DNA of 64,000 bases, from positions 124,001-188,000 of the forward strand of contig NZ_JACXIY010000001.1 in the NCBI RefSeq assembly GCF_014705655.1, written 5' to 3'. This DNA comes from Paenibacillus arenilitoris. GTDB taxonomy: Bacteria > Bacillota > Bacilli > Paenibacillales > Paenibacillaceae. The position numbers and the translations under genes are program-made. Of the stretch, positions 43,930 to 50,365 are shown piece by piece (positions within the stretch are counted from its first letter, which is position 1; every line of letters begins with the position of its first letter). The notes beneath the pieces are model-generated. The model searched no databases. It was not told the DNA's origin and worked only from the letters and a program-made list of their open reading frames with translations.

Positions 43930-46812
43930 GTGCGTATGGCCTTATGGACGATGATCCTTCGCAAGATGGCGAACAACAAGTGGCTGCAGCTGAATCTGTG
44001 GTTTGGCCTGACGTTGTGCGTGGCCTTGTTCAGCTCGATGCCGCTCTACTCGGAGGCCATCCTGCAGCGGACATTGACCAAGGAGCTTCAGCAAATTCAG
44101 CATGAAGAGGGCGTTTACCCGGGCTATATGCGGATCGCGACAACCGTATCTACGTCCAAGATGGATGAGAAATCGATAAAGTCGATTGCGCGCGCGGACC
44201 GATTCGCGAGGGCGATTCCGGATCGTACCGGGCTGGACGCCCTATCCTTCTACCAACAGCGGTTCACGCATAAGATGAAGGTTTACGGCGCCGACGCCGA
44301 CGAGCGGGAGAAGCAGTATCAGAAGACGGCCGGAAGCTTCAAATCGTTGTCCGATATGGAGAAGCGCGTCAAGCTGATCGAAGGCCGCATGCCGGCCGAC
44401 CGGCAGGACGGGATATTCGAAGCGCTGGTCACGCAGAAGTTTCTGTTCGCTGCGAAGCGCGCTCTCGGAGAGGAGCTGATCCTGGAATCGCCGGAATCGG
44501 ATCGCGGCACATTCCGCGTCATTCCCGTCGGCATTATCGAGACGGATGCCGCAGCCGATCCGTACCTCCCCTACTTGACGAACGAGACGGAGGACGGCTT
44601 CCTCATACCGTTCGAGCAGTTCGACCGCGAATTCGTGAAGGGCGGCAAAGCCCGTCTCACCTTGCTGGAGTGGCGCTTCGCCCTGAACTACGAGCAGCTC
44701 GCCGTGGACAAGGTTGAGCCATTCACGCAAGCGGTCACGGATATCAAGCGCTACTTCCGCGGTCGGCTTGGGGTGGAGGAAGTGAATATTCCGGCCATCG
44801 AGACCGTATCCTCGTATCAAGGCAAACAAGAGAAGCTGGATATTATGATGCTGTCTCTGTATGCTCCGGTCATGCTGATGCTCGCCTTCTATTTGTACAT
44901 GGCGGCCAATCTCATCATCGAGCGGCAGAAGACGGAAATTTCCGTGCTTCGAAGCAGGGGCGCCAGCCGTCTTCAGATTATGACGGCGTACGTCATCGAA
45001 AGCGTCATGCTCGGAATCGCGGCATTAGCCGCAGGACCGTTCCTTGGCGTATGGTTCACCGGGGCGCTTGGCGCGTCGAACGGCTTCCTGGCGTTCGTCC
45101 GGCGTTCTGCATTGGAAGTGAGCTTATCCAGCACCGCATATAAAATAGCGGCGATCGCGGTCGGCGGAGCTATTCTGCTTACTCTGATCCCGGCGTTCCT
45201 CGCGACGAGGGTTACCATTGTCGGCCACAAGCAGCAGATGGCGCGTCGATCCCAAATGCCGTTCTGGCACAAGGCGGGAGTTGACGTTATCCTTGTCGGC
45301 TTGTCGCTGTACCTTCTCTATAATTTCAATAGAAGGCAAGAGGATTTGAGGCGGCTGGCGCTGGATTCCGATGCGCTGCAGCTTGATCCGCTGCTGTTTC
45401 TCATGCCGGCGATATTCGCCTTGGGCGGCGGATTGCTTGTCCTGCGCGTGTATCCTTGGCTTATCCGTCTCGTCTATTGGGCGGGAAGAAGGTGGTGGCC
45501 GCCTGCGCTTTACAACACTCTCGTGCAGATCAGCCGTTCCTCCGGTCAATATTTGACGATCAAGGTGTTCCTGATCATGACCGTCGCGACGGGGCTGTTC
45601 AGCGCCAACGCGGCGCGCACGATCAACGATAATATGGAGAGCAAGATCCGATACGCCATCGGGGCGGATATCGCGCTCGCCACGAAATGGGAGAGCGACG
45701 CTCCGCCTCCTTTGTCCACGGCGTCGGTGCCGCAGGCAGGAACCGGATCGGAGAGCCTCGCGGAGACGAGGCGGGTGCAGTATACCGAGCCTCCTTTTCA
45801 AGCCTTTGAAAAGCTGGAGGGCGTGGAGTCCGTCGCCAAAGTATTCCGGAAGCCCGATGCCAGATTCAGCGCCGGCGCTGGCGGCACGTCGGGCAAAACC
45901 GAGCTTGTCGGCATCGATACGATGGCTTTCGGAAGCACGGCATGGATGAAGGGAGGTCTGCTCGACTATCCCATTAACAGCTATTTGAATCTGATCGCGC
46001 CGGACCCCAAGGCCGTGCTAATCTCGCGATCGCTCGCCGACAAGGCCAAGCTGAAGCCGGGCGATCCGATTCGCCTCAATTGGGACGGTCTGGATCAGGC
46101 GCAGTTTACCGTTTACGGCATGATCGATTATTGGCCGAGCTGGAATCCGCTGCCGTCCGCCGCCGGCAATGACGATAAAGCGGCCGAGCCTCACCTCGTC
46201 GTCGGCCATCTCGGCACCGTTCAAAACCGGCTGGCCGTCGAGCCTTATGAAGTATGGATGAAGCTGAAGGCAGGCGCGTCGAGCCAAATCGTGTACGATC
46301 AATTGAAAGAGAATCGCGTGCAGGTCACGAGTCTTCGCGACGCGACGCAGGAGCTGATCCGCTCGGTCAACGATCCGTTCCGCATGGCGATTAACGGCGT
46401 CATGACGCTCGGCTTCGTCATTTCCATGCTGATCTGCTTCTTCGGCTTCCTTCTCTTCTGGCTGTTGACACTCGCCGGCAGATCGCTGCAGTACGGCGTG
46501 CTGAGAGCAATGGGGCTGCCCTTCCGCCAAATGATCGGCATGCTCGTCAGCGAGCAATTGCTGACCTCCGGAGCGGCCGTCGTCATCGGGGTCATCGTCG
46601 GCAATGCGACCAGCGAGCTGTTCGTGCCTCTATTCGAAATGTCGTTCGCGACGGCCGACCAGGTGCCGCCGTTCGAAATCACCTATCAGCTTGACGATTA
46701 TTTGCGGCTGTACGGCATCGTAGGCGCCATGTTGACGACAGGGCTGCTCGTGCTCGGCTACCGGCTGTCACGCACGCGTATAGCCCAGGCGCTGCGACTG
46801 GGAGAGGAGTAA
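43930..46812 (+). CDS. Large FtsX-domain ABC transporter permease
   Basis: GTG 43930 lies eight bases from GGGAGGG; ATG 43936 and ATG 43897 are alternatives. The roughly 960-residue protein has an N-terminal membrane helix, a first extracellular domain, an FtsX core at about residues 310-440 (IIERQKTEISVLRSRGASRLQ), further helices around 465-570, a second extracellular domain (about 590-800) and a second FtsX core at the C-terminus (SLQYGVLRAMGLPFRQM). This duplicated layout is that of lipoprotein or peptide exporters of the LolCE/SalY kind. Both flanking ATPase genes probably serve it. Confidence 0.88.
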   Translation: MRMALWTMILRKMANNKWLQLNLWFGLTLCVALFSSMPLYSEAILQRTLTKELQQIQHEEGVYPGYMRIATTVSTSKMDEKSIKSIARADRFARAIPDRTGLDALSFYQQRFTHKMKVYGADADEREKQYQKTAGSFKSLSDMEKRVKLIEGRMPADRQDGIFEALVTQKFLFAAKRALGEELILESPESDRGTFRVIPVGIIETDAAADPYLPYLTNETEDGFLIPFEQFDREFVKGGKARLTLLEWRFALNYEQLAVDKVEPFTQAVTDIKRYFRGRLGVEEVNIPAIETVSSYQGKQEKLDIMMLSLYAPVMLMLAFYLYMAANLIIERQKTEISVLRSRGASRLQIMTAYVIESVMLGIAALAAGPFLGVWFTGALGASNGFLAFVRRSALEVSLSSTAYKIAAIAVGGAILLTLIPAFLATRVTIVGHKQQMARRSQMPFWHKAGVDVILVGLSLYLLYNFNRRQEDLRRLALDSDALQLDPLLFLMPAIFALGGGLLVLRVYPWLIRLVYWAGRRWWPPALYNTLVQISRSSGQYLTIKVFLIMTVATGLFSANAARTINDNMESKIRYAIGADIALATKWESDAPPPLSTASVPQAGTGSESLAETRRVQYTEPPFQAFEKLEGVESVAKVFRKPDARFSAGAGGTSGKTELVGIDTMAFGSTAWMKGGLLDYPINSYLNLIAPDPKAVLISRSLADKAKLKPGDPIRLNWDGLDQAQFTVYGMIDYWPSWNPLPSAAGNDDKAAEPHLVVGHLGTVQNRLAVEPYEVWMKLKAGASSQIVYDQLKENRVQVTSLRDATQELIRSVNDPFRMAINGVMTLGFVISMLICFFGFLLFWLLTLAGRSLQYGVLRAMGLPFRQMIGMLVSEQLLTSGAAVVIGVIVGNATSELFVPLFEMSFATADQVPPFEITYQLDDYLRLYGIVGAMLTTGLLVLGYRLSRTRIAQALRLGEE

Positions 46813-46815
46813 GCG

Positions 46816-47712
46816 ATGATTCAATGCGAAGGACTGGTCAAAATTTATAAAACCGCCGATCTGGAAGTCGTTGCGCTTCAAGGCCTCGACATGCTGGTCG
46901 AAGGCGGCGAGCTGATGGCGATTATCGGCAATTCCGGCAGCGGCAAGTCCACGCTGCTGAACATGCTGGGGGGACTCGACAAGCCGTCGGCCGGCAAGCT
47001 GCTTGTCGACGGCAAAGATCTGCTCGCTTGCACGGAGAAGGAGCTGGTGGACTATAAGAGGGAGACGGTCGGATTCGTCTGGCAGAACAATGCCCGAAAT
47101 CTCATTCCTTACTTGACTGCAAGGGAGAACGTCGAGCTTCCCATGCTGCTGAAGGGCAAGCGCCGCAGGGAGCGCGCAAGCGAGCTGCTGGAGGCGGTAG
47201 GGCTCGGCAATCGGATGAACAACCGGCTAAGCGAGTTGTCCACCGGCGAGCAGCAGCGGGTGGCGATTGCCATCGCGCTTGCGAACAATCCGCGCATGCT
47301 GCTTGCCGACGAGCCGACCGGTTCCCTGGATACGTATACGTCCAATCAGGTGCTGGACCTGTTCCGGTCGCTGAACCGTTCCATCGGCATTACGATCGTC
47401 ATTGTCACCCATGATCCGCAGCTGGCCCGCAAGGTCGACCGGGTCGTTCAAATTCGCGACGGCAAGACGTCGGCGGAAATGATTCGCCGCGTATCGTACG
47501 CCGAGGAGCTCGCCCTCATGGACGCCGAGGACGCCCTTCCCGAAGCGGAAAGCCATATCGAATACGCCGTTGTGGACAAAGCGGGCCGGCTTCAAATCCC
47601 GGCCGGCTATTTGGATGCGGATGGCTTCAAGGACAGCAACAAAGTGCGCGTCGAGATGGAGGACGGCCGAATCGTTCTGTATCCCGGGGAGGAAGCAAGG
47701 AAAACGGGCTGA
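46816..47712 (+). CDS. ABC transporter ATP-binding protein with C-terminal AbrB-like extension
   Basis: Residues 1-225 are a LolD-type ATPase: Walker A GNSGSGKST, signature LSTGEQQRVAIAIAL (Thr for Gly in the usual LSGGE) and Walker B LLADEPTGSLD. The remaining 70 residues are not part of normal LolD proteins. After an acidic linker they read VVDKAGRLQIPAGYLDADG then NKVRVEMEDGRIVLYP, which is the pattern of an AbrB/SpoVT swapped-hairpin fold (D-x-x-GR-x-x-IP and final V-x-x-E-DG-x-I-x-L). The extension could dimerise the ATPase, bind DNA or sense membrane state; its role is unknown. It begins four bases after the permease stop. Confidence 0.88.
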   Translation: MIQCEGLVKIYKTADLEVVALQGLDMLVEGGELMAIIGNSGSGKSTLLNMLGGLDKPSAGKLLVDGKDLLACTEKELVDYKRETVGFVWQNNARNLIPYLTARENVELPMLLKGKRRRERASELLEAVGLGNRMNNRLSELSTGEQQRVAIAIALANNPRMLLADEPTGSLDTYTSNQVLDLFRSLNRSIGITIVIVTHDPQLARKVDRVVQIRDGKTSAEMIRRVSYAEELALMDAEDALPEAESHIEYAVVDKAGRLQIPAGYLDADGFKDSNKVRVEMEDGRIVLYPGEEARKTG

Positions 47713-47796
47713 AGACCGGAGCTCGGTCCCGCTCATAAATGAACACGGTCGTTCAGGTAAAATGCGCAAATGCGAACTTAACGAGAACGGCGGCAC

Positions 47797-47846
47797 AATA
47801 AAACAGCGGCAAGCCAGGACGTTAATCACTCGTCCAGGGCGCCGCT
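47797..47846. terminator. Bidirectional terminator between convergent genes
   Basis: CAATAAAACAGCGGC and GCCGCTGTTTTGTTG pair over 15 positions with one mismatch, with a further GGACG/CGTCC stem inside. A-rich and T-rich flanks on both sides let it serve both the ATPase operon and the convergent AraC-type gene. Confidence 0.8.
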
Positions 47847-47872
47847 GTTTTGTTGTTTGGCAGGAGCTGACC

Positions 47873-48622
47873 TTAAGCCGTAATCGACATCATCTTCCGG
47901 TATTCGTTAGCGCTTACGCCGGTGTACGATTTGAATTTTTTGTAGAACCAGTCCATCTCCGAATAGCCGACCTCGCTTGCGATTTCATACACCTTCAGAT
48001 CCGTGCTCTCGAGCAGGAATTTGGCCTTCTCCATGCGTTGCTGCAGCAAATATTCGTTGAAGGTCATATTCTCGTGATATTTGAATTTCTGCCCAAGGTA
48101 CGAGCAATTGAAATGGAGAATGTTCGAAATTTGTTTGAGCGTAATCGTTTGGCTGAGAGCCTCCGTCACGTATTCCTTCACCTTGTCGATGACGGACAGG
48201 TCCGAGGGGGCCGATTCCGAAGGCCGCATCTCCCGATCCGCACGTCCCGCCGAGTCCAGCTTCCGTTTGATGAGCCGAAGGCTTGCCGACAATTCGTCCG
48301 CGCACAAGGGGGCGGGCAAGTAGTCGCTCACTTGATAATACATCGCTTTCCGCGCAAGCTGGAAGTTTGTCCCGTCGCCAATCAGAAGAATCGGAATCCG
48401 GCTTTCGGCGCGGATCCGGCTGCAAAGCGCAAGCCCCTCGTCCGGCATGCCGACCATATTAATGAGGACCAGCGAATAAGGCTTCGAGGCGAGCTGAGCC
48501 AAGGCGCCGTCCGCAGCGCCGGCGTTGTTCTCGATCGTGAAGCCAAGTTCAGACCAGTCCAGCGCAGCCATCGTTTTCGAATCCGTGTGACGATTTAAAT
48601 CTACGATCAGCATTTTGTACAT
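47873..48622 (-). CDS. AraC-family regulator with a degenerate receiver domain
   Basis: The start ATG (48620-48622, minus strand) follows GGGGGG by seven bases; the frame is open further upstream without a better site. The 249-residue protein has a receiver-like domain (1-118) and two AraC helix-turn-helices (LKQISNILHFNCSYLGQKFKYH and VYEIASEVGYSEMDWFYKKFK). Key receiver residues are lost: the acidic pair is Asp8-Leu9, the phospho-acceptor position is Asn55 (VLINMVGMPDEG) and the conserved Lys is replaced (SDYLPAPL). It is therefore probably not controlled by phosphorylation. No kinase gene is adjacent. It is divergent from the 48.9 kb transport operon and the likely local regulator. Confidence 0.88.
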   Translation of the reverse strand: MYKMLIVDLNRHTDSKTMAALDWSELGFTIENNAGAADGALAQLASKPYSLVLINMVGMPDEGLALCSRIRAESRIPILLIGDGTNFQLARKAMYYQVSDYLPAPLCADELSASLRLIKRKLDSAGRADREMRPSESAPSDLSVIDKVKEYVTEALSQTITLKQISNILHFNCSYLGQKFKYHENMTFNEYLLQQRMEKAKFLLESTDLKVYEIASEVGYSEMDWFYKKFKSYTGVSANEYRKMMSITA

Positions 48623-48895
48623 GATTATACCCCCCATGCCATTCGAGGCGTTCCGTCGATGCATGCCTCAAAAGATTACGCTTTCATTATGGAAAATGAA
48701 AATTACTTTCACAATGTGCTTATTTTTATATCGCTAGCAGATGTTTACCTTTTGCTTTTTTGGCATTCGTCCGCTTATGCGCACGTTAGTCCAATCTATC
48801 ATTTGACGGGTAATAGACCTTGATTCCGACAGGTTGTTGGTCTCGCAATGTAAACGCTACACTTTGGGTGTGTTCACAAATGTCGAGGGGGATTA
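48623..48895. other. 273-bp divergent control region between the AraC-type regulator and the transport operon
   Basis: This region holds both promoters. The right half contains the GACGGGTA / CAGGTTGTTG motif and promoter described at 48805-48863, and a cre-like TGTAAACGCTACA. The left half (about 48670-48770) is AT-rich with TTTCAT and ATGAAAATTACTTTCA repeats likely belonging to the minus-strand promoter; no single site could be fixed. Confidence 0.6.
48805..48863 (+). promoter_or_regulatory. Promoter of the oligosaccharide transport operon with shared motif and cre-like site
   Basis: TTGTTG (48834-48839), 18 bp, TACACT (48858-48863) form the promoter. GACGGGTA (48805-48812) and CAGGTTGTTG (48830-48839) repeat the arrangement upstream of the GH43 gene at 36308-36342 with the same 25-base offset. 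TGTAAACGCTACA (48849-48861), close to the CcpA catabolite-response element and itself a TGTA-5-TACA palindrome, overlaps the -10 box and would allow catabolite repression. Confidence 0.65.
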
Positions 48896-50305
48896 ATGAT
48901 GCGGATGGGCAAAATGATGCTTCTGCTGTGCGCGATCATTCTGGTGCTGGCGGCTTGCAGCGGCGGCACCGGAAGCGAGGGGAACGACGCCGTCACGAAC
49001 GGTGCGAACGCCGGCGCGAACAATGGAACGAACGACGGTGCCGATAATGGCGGGAATGCATCCGGCAACGAAACGGGCAACACGGGAGAAGAAGAATCGT
49101 ACAGCACGCCTGAAATGGATTTCGACCTGGGCGGCCGTACGATCAAGATCGTATCGTGGTGGGACATGACCATTCCGGAGGACAATCCGGACAACATTCA
49201 GCGCAAAGAGAACCTTAACGCGCTCATGGAAAAACATAATTTCAAAGTCGAGTACGTGGCCATCGACTACGGCGAGTATCAAGAGAAGGTGACCGCTTCG
49301 CTGCTGGCGGGCGAGCCGATCGGCGATATCGTCCGCCTGGGCAAGACGTATACGGTGCCGACCCTAGTGAAGCAGGACCTGCTCTGGCCGATCGACGAAT
49401 ACACCAAAAACCCGGTCGCGTTCAACCAGAAGGTGACGAACGAGTATTACACGTATGAGGGCAGAGGTTACGGATTCTCGGAAGGCCAAGCGAATCTCGT
49501 ACAAGGGATTTTCTACAATCGTACGCTTATGAACCAACACGGTCTGAAGGCGCTTCAGGATTATGTCAATGAAGACAGTTGGAACTGGGAGACATTCATC
49601 CAAGTCGCCAAGGAAGCCAACAAAGATACGAACAACGACGGCAAGCTGGATACTTGGGGCCTGGCTAACTCCTCTCTGATGGATCAAGCCCTGTATTCCA
49701 ATAACACGGGCCTCACGAAGGGCAATAAACAAAACCTGGACGACCCTGCAACGATGGAATCGCTTAATTTCGTCTCCCGCCTGGCAACCGAACAGGTTGC
49801 AAGACCGACGGAAGGCGGGGACTGGACAGAGCCGGGCCAATTTTTCCGTCAAGGCAACACGCTTATGATTGCCGGCGCGCTATGGGAGTTGAGCGGCTTA
49901 CAAACGGATATGCCCGACTATGAAATCGGCTTTGTGCCTTTCCCGAAAGGACCGCACGCGACGGACTATCACTCTGCGGAAGCTTTATTCCAAGCACTTA
50001 CGATTCCGAAGTCCGTTGAAAATCCGGAGCAGCTACTGTACATCTGGGAGAAAATCAACGACATCGATTCCGTGTACGAGTATCCGGATCAAGGATGGTA
50101 CGAGACCTTATTCGCGAACGAGGACGACTTGAACAATGCCAAGATGGTTGCGCCTAACATGATCATTCTCGATCACAACACATTCCCGAACTTGAAGTAC
50201 TACGATTTTGTCGGCGAGCTGAACAGCGGCGTGTCGGTATCCACCGTCGTCGAGAAGTACAAATCGACGTTCCAAGCCGCTATTGACGAAGTATATGGAC
50301 CGTAA
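48896..50305 (+). CDS. Sugar ABC transporter substrate-binding lipoprotein
   Basis: ATG 48896 and ATG 48899 are both close to GAGGGGGA; the second has slightly better spacing. The 469-residue product has a lipobox (LAAC, Cys about residue 19), a Gly/Asn/Thr-rich linker and a family-1 solute-binding domain (DTNNDGKLDTWGLA at about residue 245, the same calcium-like loop as the other binding proteins here). It is the first gene of a long operon whose later genes encode permeases and xylan-degrading enzymes, so xylo- or arabinoxylo-oligosaccharides are the likely cargo. Confidence 0.9.
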   Translation: MMRMGKMMLLLCAIILVLAACSGGTGSEGNDAVTNGANAGANNGTNDGADNGGNASGNETGNTGEEESYSTPEMDFDLGGRTIKIVSWWDMTIPEDNPDNIQRKENLNALMEKHNFKVEYVAIDYGEYQEKVTASLLAGEPIGDIVRLGKTYTVPTLVKQDLLWPIDEYTKNPVAFNQKVTNEYYTYEGRGYGFSEGQANLVQGIFYNRTLMNQHGLKALQDYVNEDSWNWETFIQVAKEANKDTNNDGKLDTWGLANSSLMDQALYSNNTGLTKGNKQNLDDPATMESLNFVSRLATEQVARPTEGGDWTEPGQFFRQGNTLMIAGALWELSGLQTDMPDYEIGFVPFPKGPHATDYHSAEALFQALTIPKSVENPEQLLYIWEKINDIDSVYEYPDQGWYETLFANEDDLNNAKMVAPNMIILDHNTFPNLKYYDFVGELNSGVSVSTVVEKYKSTFQAAIDEVYGP

Positions 50306-50365
50306 CGTTTGATCGCGATCGTCGGCAGTTCCCTTGTAGAGCCTATTCTATGAAGGGGGCTGCCG

